This document shows positions 19,301 through 26,040 of a stretch of DNA of 57,948 nt, piece by piece. Each line of letters opens with the position of its first letter. The stretch's first letter is position 1. A model generated the notes under the pieces. The model saw only the letters and a program-made list of their open reading frames with translations, was not told the DNA's origin and made no database searches. Origin of the DNA: DAOPJM01 sp964490325 (GTDB lineage Bacteria; Bacillota; Clostridia; Christensenellales; CAG-138); the NCBI GenBank assembly GCA_964490325.1, contig CAZBBX010000012.1, positions 1-57,948 on the forward strand. Reading direction: 5' to 3'. A program made the translations under genes and the position numbers.

Positions 19301-20482
19301 TTCCTTGACCTTAGCAGCCGCTATACGGCGGGCGTTGAGCAGGGCAAGCTGGAGTTCATCTTCCACTCCGGCTGCTCGATCGCCTTGGGCGAGGGCGCAA
19401 GCGCCATCGTCACGGGCGGCTCCACCACCAAGGCCACGCACGGCAGCGAGCTTAGCGCGACGGAGCCCACGGATACGCTCGAGGGCGGTCCCGCTGTGTT
19501 CTTTGCCGCAGAGCCCCTCAAGAACGGCGGAACGCTGTTCACCACGGGCTGCACCTTCTTCAACGACTACCAAGTGTCCAACGGCGAAAGCTATGCGGGG
19601 CAGACCACCAACTACCACCTCGTCAACAACATCCTAACGAGCCTCTTGGACTGCGACAGCGTCAAGGCGGCACGCTCGGCGGCAGAAGGAAGCTACTGCG
19701 TTGTGGAGGGGACGATCCTGTCCAACGGCGCTGAGCATTCCGAAAACACCGCGTTCTTTGACACCGTGTACCTGATGGACGATACGGGCGGCATTGCCCT
19801 CTTCCCCGTCAGCGGCGACTTTGCCGTGGGACAGCGCGTCATTGCCATGGGCTTTGTCGGCAGCTACAACGAGGACGTGGAGCTGGAGAAGACCAAGGTC
19901 TTCCTTTCCTCCAACCAAACGACAACGCCCCTCCCCACGCTTCTAAGCACGCAGGCGGCCTCCTTCCGCAGCAACAACGGCACGCTTGTGCATGTCTGCG
20001 GCGTCGTGACCGCCATCAGCTATGCAAACGGTCGTCCGCAGACGATACGCGTTGACGACGGAAGCGGCGAGATCGCCGTGTTCTTGGACGGCTACATCGG
20101 CTCGGAGAGTGCATACGACCTGTCCGCCATCGCGGTGGGCGCTAAGCTCGACGCCACAGGCGTAGCCTGCATGGGTACCGTTGACGATCGGGACGGCGCG
20201 GTACCGCGCATTCGTGTACGCGATGCGGCGGAGCTTGTCGTTGTGGACAGCTATACGGCAAACACTCCCGCCGCTTGGCCCGATCTGTGGGGCGATACCG
20301 ATCTGAACGGCAAGGTCAGCGCAGCGGATGCAGCGCGCATTCTGCGCATGACCGTCAAGCTGGAGACCGGCAGCTACTACAGCCGCTACGTTTCGGACGT
20401 CAACCACAGCGGACAGCCCGATGCGGCGGATGCGGCGCTGATCCTGCGCTATACGGTCAAGCTGGAGGATACGCTGGGCTAA
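16310..20482 (+). CDS. Secreted multidomain PHP-type metallohydrolase with C-terminal dockerin
   Basis: A 1390-residue exported protein. Residues 1-28 are a Sec signal peptide. About 33-205 is an unassigned beta domain, and about 205-380 holds two chitobiase-type C-terminal repeats (SGSAIYYRPF, ADIYYLLTT). The PHP domain (about 383-640) has GQLHSHTNFSDG, LILTDHS, a His in YGHINTF, FNHPG and NGQDNHGG, the expected metal ligands of CehA/McbA-like hydrolases. About 700-850 is an Ig/CARDB-like region and about 850-1110 a DUF4350/GATase-like part (VVIDSGHHNQYV, GGSILLCGKGDRS). Two OB-fold-like segments follow (about 1120-1310), then a type I dockerin (about 1324-1388, two DxNxxGxxxxxDA repeats). 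Dockerins bind cohesins, so it probably joins a cell-surface complex. No cohesin gene is in the window. Confidence 0.85.
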   Translation: MKHLQRITAWLLALLLLTALVPAAIASADEGTRGVPAAQLVANWNYGGASGSVVYANEGELFWSGKLTLASGSFGTSKSSMKTTGWNNEGQSLTFALSTKGFSGITHSAMVCASNTGPKYMTVQYSLDGTSFTDCGSFVVTNTALSADLDGLQLPAAVDDQDLVYIRWICSNRETNFKGTGAVGSGGTFNLTDCSFLGTPDGTALTVTAEPAGGKIALGDAVALSASESGSAIYYRPFSRLEDGSIDDTIPYTTYDPAVGLVFDALPATVMVYAVKGETVGRIAVFSYEQIKVATPIPSEFSGGIAPNKAISLSCDTPLADIYYLLTTKAGTEDEQVGAETLYTEPLRFSEEQFPVTLVTFAKRAGCIDSETLTVEYTKKQVGGEKFYYGQLHSHTNFSDGSGTPAEAYEYAKNTAVDVDYLILTDHSNRLDEAGNLGTMDGANLGTIFEDGKTKWEIAKALAKSYTDETFVAAYGYEMTWSTAYGHINTFATEGFVSRNNSLYTGGNADGSKNGLEMYYELLTQYPASISQFNHPGTLFGYFDDFGYYSPAYDAQVCLIEVGNGQGAVRSSSYWPSYSYYDRALDKGWHLAPTNGQDNHGGSWGDSNTCRTVIWTNDFTEAGLYQALREMRTFATEDSNVSFYYEVNGEPFGSILAGDPTTLDVKVVLSDPDAGDQRGTLSIISNGGKAVYSANYDLGGGEKVFTFTLNANNDYYYARIDQVDGDIAVTAPVWAHEVNKLGIEKLSIDSSPAIAGETLALSASLYNYEQQPFAITQAVFTLTLNGQSYVVTQSGAQLAASSIAGGGSAVLQAAFTPTAVGQATLTAQITGRLGEDTLTLTSTTEFAVFASDDVLNVVIDSGHHNQYVSGEYANYLGEFTTMVETLNGRATFLTSAITDAALSNCDLLVLTVSYAGGVTYPYAAAELDAICRYAQNGGSILLCGKGDRSETGEIAAVTNQNLLLEALGSGTRFRTDTLYDNSNYGSANYQVKFTASEFLDLSSRYTAGVEQGKLEFIFHSGCSIALGEGASAIVTGGSTTKATHGSELSATEPTDTLEGGPAVFFAAEPLKNGGTLFTTGCTFFNDYQVSNGESYAGQTTNYHLVNNILTSLLDCDSVKAARSAAEGSYCVVEGTILSNGAEHSENTAFFDTVYLMDDTGGIALFPVSGDFAVGQRVIAMGFVGSYNEDVELEKTKVFLSSNQTTTPLPTLLSTQAASFRSNNGTLVHVCGVVTAISYANGRPQTIRVDDGSGEIAVFLDGYIGSESAYDLSAIAVGAKLDATGVACMGTVDDRDGAVPRIRVRDAAELVVVDSYTANTPAAWPDLWGDTDLNGKVSAADAARILRMTVKLETGSYYSRYVSDVNHSGQPDAADAALILRYTVKLEDTLG

Positions 20483-20510
20483 AGGGCAGCGGTACGCATA
20501 AGGAAAATAT

Positions 20511-20540
20511 AAGCGGCGTGATCCTTTGATCGCGCCGCTT
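20511..20540 (+). terminator. Hairpin after the dockerin-PHP gene
   Basis: AAGCGGCGTGATC and GATCGCGCCGCTT form a 13-bp stem (one G-U) around CTTT, 28 bp after the stop. It lacks a strong T tract, so it may be a weak terminator or a mRNA-end hairpin. Confidence 0.55.
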
Positions 20541-20622
20541 CTTGCCGAAAAAAGTTACCGTCGGATCGCTCCGCCGATCCGACAACGGAATAAACAAGGG
20601 AACAGCCATCAGCTCCATCAAA

Positions 20623-20959
20623 ACCGGCGACATGTGCGGTGGTTTTGATACCTTGCTTGCCCTTTTGGGTCTCCAAAAGGGCAAGAGAAAGCCCTTCCGC
20701 AGAAGACTCGTCAAAAAGCGTGAGCTTTTTGGCGAAGCCGCCCTTGGCGGCTAATACCGGCGACATGTGCGGCGGTTTTGATACCTTGCTTGCCCTTTTG
20801 GGTCTCCAAAAGGGCAAGAGAAAGCCCTTCCGCAGAAGACTCGTCAAAAAGCGTGAGCTTTTTGGCGAAGCCGCCCTTGGCGGCTAATACCGGCGACATG
20901 TGCGGCGGTTTTGATACCTTGCTTGCCCTTTTGGGTCTCCAAAAGGGCAAGAGAAAGCC
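20623..20959. repeat. 133-bp non-coding tandem repeats with paired hairpins
   Basis: ACCGGCGACATGTGCGG begins at 20623, 20756 and 20889, a 133-bp period with two full copies and a truncated third. Each unit has an almost perfect stem, CTTGCCCTTTTGG/CCAAAAGGGCAAG with a 4-base loop. A second stem, GTCAAAAAGC/GCTTTTTGGC, is present in the full units. A variant of this second stem closes the array at 20973-21000. The gap between genes (20483-21072) holds only this array, the preceding hairpin and about 70 unremarkable bases. Open frames across it are by-products of the repeat. Confidence 0.85.
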
Positions 20960-21072
20960 TGCCGCAGCAGCCCCGTCAAAAAGCCACTGTTTTTTGACGG
21001 TCTTATCGACGACGCCGCGCTTTTAACGCGGAGCTGCCGTTCTCTCTTGTTTACGTTATATTAGATCCACCC

Positions 21073-22095
21073 TCAGAGCTGCAGCCCCAGACGCGCCGCG
21101 CCCGTTGCAAGGATCCGATAGATCAGAGACTCGTAGCTGACGCCGCAAAACTCCGCCAGCATGGGATAGTCGCTGTACTGCGGGGCAAGCCCCGGCAGCG
21201 GGTTGATCTCGATGAAGTACACCGTTCCGTCCTGCGTCACACGGAAATCCACCCGTGCAAAATCGTGGCAGCCAAGGCAGTTGAAAACGCGCTTGGCGTC
21301 GTGCTTGAGCGTCTCGCGCACCCGCGCATCCACGTCTGCGGGACAGTGATAGCGTACAAAGTCCTTGTACTCCTGCTTGACCTTGTAGCTGTATACCGTA
21401 AATGCATCCTGCGTGGGACGCAAAAACTCGATCTCCATCGGCTCAAAGATGAATAGCTTATCGCCGTTGCCCAGCACGCCCACCGTGAACTCCCGCCCCG
21501 CAATGTACTCCTCAACGAGCATTGCTTCGTTGTAGAGCGCAAAGGAGCGATCTAAAAGCGCATTCAGCTCCTTGCGGTCGCGCACCACGCTGTTCTCACC
21601 GATGCCCTTCCCCGAACCTTCGGCGTTCGGCTTTACGATAAGCGGAAACGCAAGTCCATTGAGGTGCAGCGCCTCGTGCGGCTGCGCCAGTACGGAATGC
21701 GGCGTCTTGATGTGGTAGGAGGCTACCATGCGCTTGGTCAGTGCCTTATCCAAGGACAGCCCCAAGGCGGTCGCATCGGAGCCGACATAGGGAATATCCA
21801 GCATGTCCAAGATGGCGGGGATCTGCGCTTCCCTTCCCCTGCCGCGTATGCCCTCGGCAATGTTGAACACCAGATCGACTGCGGCCGATTTGATCCGTTC
21901 GGCAAAGTGCGCGTCCGCTTCCATGGGCAGGACCGTCAGACCCTTGCTCTCGAAAACACGCGTCAGCGCTTGTACGGTCTCGATGGAATCCAGCTCCGCC
22001 TCCTGATCCACGGCAGCGGAAGCAACGTTTTTCTTGAGATTGTAGACCAGCGCTATCACCTTTGGTGCGAGCGGAACGTCCGTATCCTCACCCAT
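21073..22095 (-). CDS. D-alanine-D-alanine ligase-like ATP-grasp enzyme
   Basis: A 340-residue ATP-grasp protein. It shows IVKPNAEGSGKGIGENSVV (phosphate loop), LVEEYIAGREFTVGVLG and a metal-binding end VYFIEINPLPGLAPQYSDYP, all of the Ddl family. The N-terminus (VIALVYNLKKN) and GRGREAQIPAILDMLDIPYVGSD also fit. The N-terminal Ser/Glu pattern differs from classic DdlA/B, so ligation of a related peptide is possible. It has its own promoter and GAGGAAAG ribosome site. Confidence 0.8.
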   Translation of the reverse strand: MGEDTDVPLAPKVIALVYNLKKNVASAAVDQEAELDSIETVQALTRVFESKGLTVLPMEADAHFAERIKSAAVDLVFNIAEGIRGRGREAQIPAILDMLDIPYVGSDATALGLSLDKALTKRMVASYHIKTPHSVLAQPHEALHLNGLAFPLIVKPNAEGSGKGIGENSVVRDRKELNALLDRSFALYNEAMLVEEYIAGREFTVGVLGNGDKLFIFEPMEIEFLRPTQDAFTVYSYKVKQEYKDFVRYHCPADVDARVRETLKHDAKRVFNCLGCHDFARVDFRVTQDGTVYFIEINPLPGLAPQYSDYPMLAEFCGVSYESLIYRILATGAARLGLQL

Positions 22096-22128
22096 GAGTC
22101 TTTCCTCTTTTCTTTGTAATCAAGAAGC

Positions 22129-22156
22129 ATAATACACCGATTCCATAGAAATGCAA
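22129..22156 (-). promoter_or_regulatory. Promoter of the Ddl-like gene
   Basis: On the minus strand TTGCAT (22151-22156) and TATTAT (22129-22134), 16-base spacer, 34 bp before the start codon. Confidence 0.6.
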
Positions 22157-22172
22157 GTAAAATATTCGTATC

Positions 22173-22200
22173 AAAAAAGGCGGGCTGCAGCTCGCCTTTC
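22173..22200 (-). terminator. Terminator of the trypsin-fold gene
   Basis: On the minus strand GGCGAGCTGCAGCCCGCC is followed by six T residues. Confidence 0.82.
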
Positions 22201-22264
22201 GGCTGTTTGTAAAATGAGTTTTAGGATCCTGTGCCGGGGCAGGAAAAAGCCCTGCCGCCGTGCT

Positions 22265-23143
22265 TTACGCCTCCTCGAAGGGGCAGTCGTTTGCCCGCAT
22301 GAAGTCCTTGATGACGTCCTGATGGATGCACAGACCCAGACGCAGGAAGCCATAATCCGACACGTTCGTTTCCTCGTTTTTGATGAGCAGGGGCTTGTCG
22401 ATGACGTCGATGCCCAAATGCACGCACTTGTTGGAGTACTGCATGCCGTAGACCAGTCCGTTCTCATCGAACAGCGGCGCTCCCGCCTGCCCCATCGGCC
22501 CCGGCGTGCTCAGCTCGATGCCAAAGAAACGTTCGTCGTCGCGCAAAAAACGCGTGACCATGCCGTCCAACGGGAAGCGAGGTGAAACGGGATTGCCCTC
22601 GCGGGTGAACTCGATGGTGTCCGCGTCCGCATTGTAGCGGAAGTTGGTGTATTCGGGGAAGGGATAGCCCAGTCTGCACAGCGTCTGCCCCTGCTTGGGC
22701 GGCTCCTTTGCAAACACGGCATGCCCCCTGTAGCGCAGATTGGCAGGATTGTTGAAATGGATGAGCGCCAGATCGTACTTGGGATGCATCTTGATGGTGA
22801 AGCCATCGCCGCCCTCCACGCAGTCCACAAAGGTGTTGCGAAGCTGGATGATGGCGTTGCGCTCGTAGCCGCTGCGCTTGGCAAGCAGCTTTTCCTCGAA
22901 GCGGAACGAGGCGTCACGCGGAAGCTGTGCGCGTTCGTTGACGTAATCGCGATACTTTTTTTCCATTTGATCCGCCGCAGGCACCAGCGCCGCAATATGC
23001 TTTGCCGTCAGCGCCCAAGCCTGATCGTTTACAAAAAACAGCGTGCCGCTGTCGGGAAACACTGCGTTGTCGAAAAAGCGTCTGCGAATGATGTGCAGCG
23101 GACGCGTGTATTCGGCAGCCTTGTCTATAGCGTTTACAAACAC
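22265..23143 (-). CDS. Trypsin-fold protein lacking the catalytic serine
   Basis: A 292-residue cytoplasmic-looking protein without a signal peptide. The chymotrypsin-like order is visible: ALTAKHIA (His49), YDLALIHF (Asp124) and MGQAGAPLFDENGLVYGMQ. In active proteases the last motif is GxSGGP; here Ala220 takes the place of serine (codon GCG at 22484-22486). The surrounding loop is intact, so this looks like loss of activity rather than decay. GTG start at 23143 after AAGGAG. Possible roles are binding or scaffolding; it might alternatively use another residue. Confidence 0.7.
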   Translation of the reverse strand: MFVNAIDKAAEYTRPLHIIRRRFFDNAVFPDSGTLFFVNDQAWALTAKHIAALVPAADQMEKKYRDYVNERAQLPRDASFRFEEKLLAKRSGYERNAIIQLRNTFVDCVEGGDGFTIKMHPKYDLALIHFNNPANLRYRGHAVFAKEPPKQGQTLCRLGYPFPEYTNFRYNADADTIEFTREGNPVSPRFPLDGMVTRFLRDDERFFGIELSTPGPMGQAGAPLFDENGLVYGMQYSNKCVHLGIDVIDKPLLIKNEETNVSDYGFLRLGLCIHQDVIKDFMRANDCPFEEA

Positions 23144-23297
23144 TTTTGTCGCTCCTTGCTCGTATTGATCCCCTTGGATCTGTTCGGGCGGCGCTTGGCC
23201 GCCTCTTTACAGGATCCAGTATATCAGCAAGTTTTCCCATTTGCAAGGAAATTGACTTTTTTGCATACCCTAAGCCGCTTGGCTGCGCCGTGTCGTT

Positions 23298-24350
23298 CTA
23301 TGGCGCCGGCGTATAGCAAAGAGCGCTTACCGTGCCCGTCTCTGCGGCCACCGTTACCGCAAGGCAGTACTCGCCTTGCCCGTATCGAATGCGGTACAGC
23401 GTCTGCGCAGGCTCCGCGCTCACAAGCTCGCAGTTCGCTTGCCCATATGCGTCCTCGACCTGCCGCCAAGTGCTGCCTATCTCTATGCCCCGCTGCGTGC
23501 TGCGGCCTGCCTTGCAGCTGCAGTGAAGGATGCTGTTTTTCTTGTAGGCGTCGGAGTCCTCCGCCGCGCAAAGAAGGGTGCAGCTGTCAAATTCATAGCG
23601 CGCAAGCGTCACGCCAAAGGCGTTGTCCTCGGCGGCGATGTATCGGCGGGGCGTATAGCTTTCCGAAGGGATGTTCCGATAGCGCAGAAGGCAGCTTGTG
23701 GAGGAAATATCGTAGCCAAAGTCCACCGTGCCCTCCGCCGCGACCCGAAAAAGCTCCTCGGGATACAGCTCCGCACTGTCGCTTGTCAAGCTCTTTCCAA
23801 GGTCGAGCAATACGCCAAACTGCTGCGGCGTTTCACTGATCTCCGTACCGTGCGATGTGTAGACCTCAAACCAAGTGTGCCGCGTCTCACCGTTCTGCAG
23901 CGTCAGCAAAACGCTGTTATGTCCATCGCTGAAGACATCGGCATAGTCGTATTCCTCTTCCCATGTGAGGGCTTTCGCCTCCTGCAGCAGCTCGCGTACC
24001 GCTGCGGTCTGCTCCTTTGTGAGCTGTGCGCGGCGGGTGTAACCGTCGTTTGGAAGATCCTCATTATAGGTCCTGTATGGGCTGCCCCCATACCATTGCA
24101 CCCTCCCGTTCGACAGATCGAAGCGCGCCATGGCAAAAGGCTGGCCAAACTCCCGTTCCGCAAGCACAACGGATCGGATCCCCGCATAGTCGTCCGTGGA
24201 TGCAGCGGCCGCGGCGGAGGCATACGCGCTTGTCGTTTCCGTGTTTGCCGCGCTTCCCCCGTCATTGTCGTCATCGACCCTCACGCAGGCGGCAAAAAGG
24301 CAACAGACCACAAGAAGCAGTGTGAAGGTGACCGCAAAATGTCGTTGCAT
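23298..24350 (-). CDS. Lipoprotein of unknown function with shared leader
   Basis: A 350-residue lipoprotein. The signal peptide MQRHFAVTFTLLLVVCCLFAAC has a lipobox at residue 22, then an acidic, Ala/Ser/Thr-rich spacer to residue 53. The rest is a soluble domain (FDLSNGRVQWYGG, LTKEQTAAVRELLQEAK, ending in a TWRQVEDAYGQANC segment like SmpA/BamE-type modules) with no sure family. Residues 1-53 and the promoter are nearly identical to those of the LRR lipoprotein at 24459-25910. ATG follows AGGAGGGGG. Confidence 0.75.
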   Translation of the reverse strand: MQRHFAVTFTLLLVVCCLFAACVRVDDDNDGGSAANTETTSAYASAAAAASTDDYAGIRSVVLAEREFGQPFAMARFDLSNGRVQWYGGSPYRTYNEDLPNDGYTRRAQLTKEQTAAVRELLQEAKALTWEEEYDYADVFSDGHNSVLLTLQNGETRHTWFEVYTSHGTEISETPQQFGVLLDLGKSLTSDSAELYPEELFRVAAEGTVDFGYDISSTSCLLRYRNIPSESYTPRRYIAAEDNAFGVTLARYEFDSCTLLCAAEDSDAYKKNSILHCSCKAGRSTQRGIEIGSTWRQVEDAYGQANCELVSAEPAQTLYRIRYGQGEYCLAVTVAAETGTVSALCYTPAP

Positions 24351-24410
24351 ACTCCCCCTCCTGTGCGACTCTGTATTTGTATCATAGCAGAACGGCTTTG
24401 CTTTTACAAG
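24192..24410 (-). repeat. Leader cassette, copy 1 (promoter, RBS, signal peptide, linker)
   Basis: 219 bp that match 25752-25970 with a single difference. The block covers the -35 and -10 (24381-24409), ribosome site, lipoprotein signal peptide and linker to codon 53. The only mismatch lies in the -35 hexamer: TTGTAA here, TTGCAA in copy 2. Confidence 0.95.
24381..24409 (-). promoter_or_regulatory. Promoter of lipoprotein copy 1
   Basis: TTGTAA (24404-24409) and TATGAT (24381-24386) on the minus strand, 17-base spacer. Confidence 0.65.
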
Positions 24411-24458
24411 GAAAGCTTGGAAATATCGCTGCGATCTAATGCAGCCGCGGCTGCGCCC

Positions 24459-25910
24459 TCAGTTGATGGTCGCTTGGGGAAGTGCAGCTTGCAAGGCATC
24501 CAGCGCCTCCTGCGAGATCGGATTGCCCTCCAGTTCGATCTTTTGCATGTTTGATAAACGCATCAACGCATCAACAGAGCTAATAGCGTTATAGGACAGG
24601 TCTATCTCGTAAAGCATCATCGTCTCCGATATCGTGTTCAAAAATGAAAGGTCGCTGATATAGTTATCCCCTAAGTCCAAAGTAATCAAGTTGGACAAGG
24701 CCGACAAGTCGGGAAGCGTTTCTATCTGATTGCCGTGTAAGCAACCCATCCGCAGCTGCGAAAGGCCTGCCATCGCATCAACATTGCTTAAACTGTTGCT
24801 GTTTGCATACAGGATCTGCAAATTGGCCATTCGGTCAATGCCATCCAAACTCCTCAGCTTGTTGTTATTCACATACAGCCGCGTTAGGGCACGCAGCTCC
24901 TTGAGCGGAGAAAGATCTGCAATGTAATTGTCGTCGGCATATAGCTGTTGCAGATTATCAAGCTGTGACAACTGCTCTACGCCGGTGATCCGATTGTTCT
25001 CCATGTTCAATACGCGCAGCAGTGCTTGACCGCCCAGACCATCCAAGGAAGAAATTTGGTTATCATTTACGGAAAGCTCCTCCAACCAAATAAGCGAGGT
25101 CAAAAAGCTTACCGTATCAATGCGATTGTTATCCAGATAGAGATATACCAATCCTGTCAGCTCGGAAATAGCGGACAGATCCTCCCCGCTAAGGGAATTT
25201 CCCTGCAGCGCAAGCAAGCGAAGCTTCTTTAGCCCGGACAACGGTGCCGTGGAGTCGATACCATTGCCTATATAGTGCAGCACGACCAATTGGGGCATAT
25301 CCGTTAGGAAGGAAATATCACGCGTTAGATTTATGCACAAGTACAAGGAGCGTAAATTCGACAGGCTTGAGAGGGGCACTGCGTCCTTTACTTTCGTAAA
25401 GTATATATACAGCGTATCAAGGTTTGTAAAGTTTCTTATGTCAGCTAAATTCCACAATATCCCTCTTTCATCTATGTCCTGCCCATCTAAATTAAACGTT
25501 TCGGGTACGCTGTTATCTTTTGTCGAAAAGCAGGTCAAGGAAATGGAACTTAGTTCCTCATCTGTATAGATCTTACAATACCCTCCGATGATAACCAAAT
25601 TCCGTATGGCATTGATCTCGCTCTCGTGAATATCCCCCGTGGGCTTGTTCAGCGCCATGCGGATCAAGCGTTCGAACTCGCCGTCCTGCCACACGATAAT
25701 GGGATCCGTGTCCTCCGTGGCCGTTGGCGCAGTCGTAACGGGTGCGGCGCTGTCCGTGGATGCAGCGGCCGCGGCGGAGGCATACGCGCTTGTCGTTTCC
25801 GTGTTTGCCGCGCTTCCCCCGTCATTGTCGTCATCGACCCTCACGCAGGCGGCAAAAAGGCAACAGACCACAAGAAGCAGTGTGAAGGTGACCGCAAAAT
25901 GTCGTTGCAT
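24459..25910 (-). CDS. Internalin-like leucine-rich-repeat lipoprotein
   Basis: A 483-residue surface lipoprotein. Residues 1-53 are the shared leader with lipobox Cys22. From about residue 150 there are more than a dozen 21-23-residue LRR units of the internalin/LRR_4 type (LYLDNNRIDTVSFLTSLIWL, LYADDNYIADLSPLKELRAL). Such repeats usually bind other proteins or glycans. The open frame extends upstream to 26129, but the ATG at 25910 follows AGGAGGGGG and gives the signal peptide. The LRR body is visibly richer in A and T than its neighbours, suggesting a different origin from the leader. Confidence 0.9.
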   Translation of the reverse strand: MQRHFAVTFTLLLVVCCLFAACVRVDDDNDGGSAANTETTSAYASAAAAASTDSAAPVTTAPTATEDTDPIIVWQDGEFERLIRMALNKPTGDIHESEINAIRNLVIIGGYCKIYTDEELSSISLTCFSTKDNSVPETFNLDGQDIDERGILWNLADIRNFTNLDTLYIYFTKVKDAVPLSSLSNLRSLYLCINLTRDISFLTDMPQLVVLHYIGNGIDSTAPLSGLKKLRLLALQGNSLSGEDLSAISELTGLVYLYLDNNRIDTVSFLTSLIWLEELSVNDNQISSLDGLGGQALLRVLNMENNRITGVEQLSQLDNLQQLYADDNYIADLSPLKELRALTRLYVNNNKLRSLDGIDRMANLQILYANSNSLSNVDAMAGLSQLRMGCLHGNQIETLPDLSALSNLITLDLGDNYISDLSFLNTISETMMLYEIDLSYNAISSVDALMRLSNMQKIELEGNPISQEALDALQAALPQATIN

Positions 25911-25970
25911 ACTCCCCCTCCTGTGCGACTCTGTATTTGTATCATAGCAGAACGGCTTTGCTTTTGCAAG
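25752..25970 (-). repeat. Leader cassette, copy 2
   Basis: Second copy of the block at 24192-24410, 1560 bp away in the same orientation. The near-perfect match stops on one side at codon 53 and on the other just upstream of the -35. Confidence 0.95.
25941..25969 (-). promoter_or_regulatory. Promoter of the LRR lipoprotein
   Basis: TTGCAA (25964-25969) and TATGAT (25941-25946) on the minus strand, 17-base spacer, back to back with the metY promoter. Confidence 0.65.
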
Positions 25971-25984
25971 ACTCTTCGCGCGGT

Positions 25985-26013
25985 TTGACAAAGCAGGGTG
26001 CTTGCTATACAAT
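25985..26013 (+). promoter_or_regulatory. metY-metA promoter
   Basis: TTGACA (25985-25990) and TACAAT (26008-26013), 17-base spacer, 27 bp before metY. No S-box aptamer fits in this leader, unlike metK. Confidence 0.75.
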
Positions 26014-26040
26014 GGGTGAAACTTTCTTTGAGGTGAGACC

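Noticed and set aside
16898..19618. 906-codon minus-strand frame inside the dockerin-PHP gene
   Set aside because: It is an antisense by-product of codon bias; the plus frame has signal peptide, PHP motifs and dockerin.
20623..20959. CRISPR array
   Set aside because: The units are long, adjacent and nearly identical, with no unique spacers and no cas genes.
20542..21026. Short repeated open frames across the 133-bp units
   Set aside because: The frames simply follow the repeat on both strands, lack ribosome sites and cross hairpins; more likely non-coding.
23298..25910. Insertion sequence bringing the duplicated leader
   Set aside because: No transposase, terminal inverted repeats or target duplication could be found around the copies.
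25971..26040. Riboswitch in the metY leader
   Set aside because: Only 70 bp lie between the leader cassette and metY, filled by the promoter; no S-box blocks are present.
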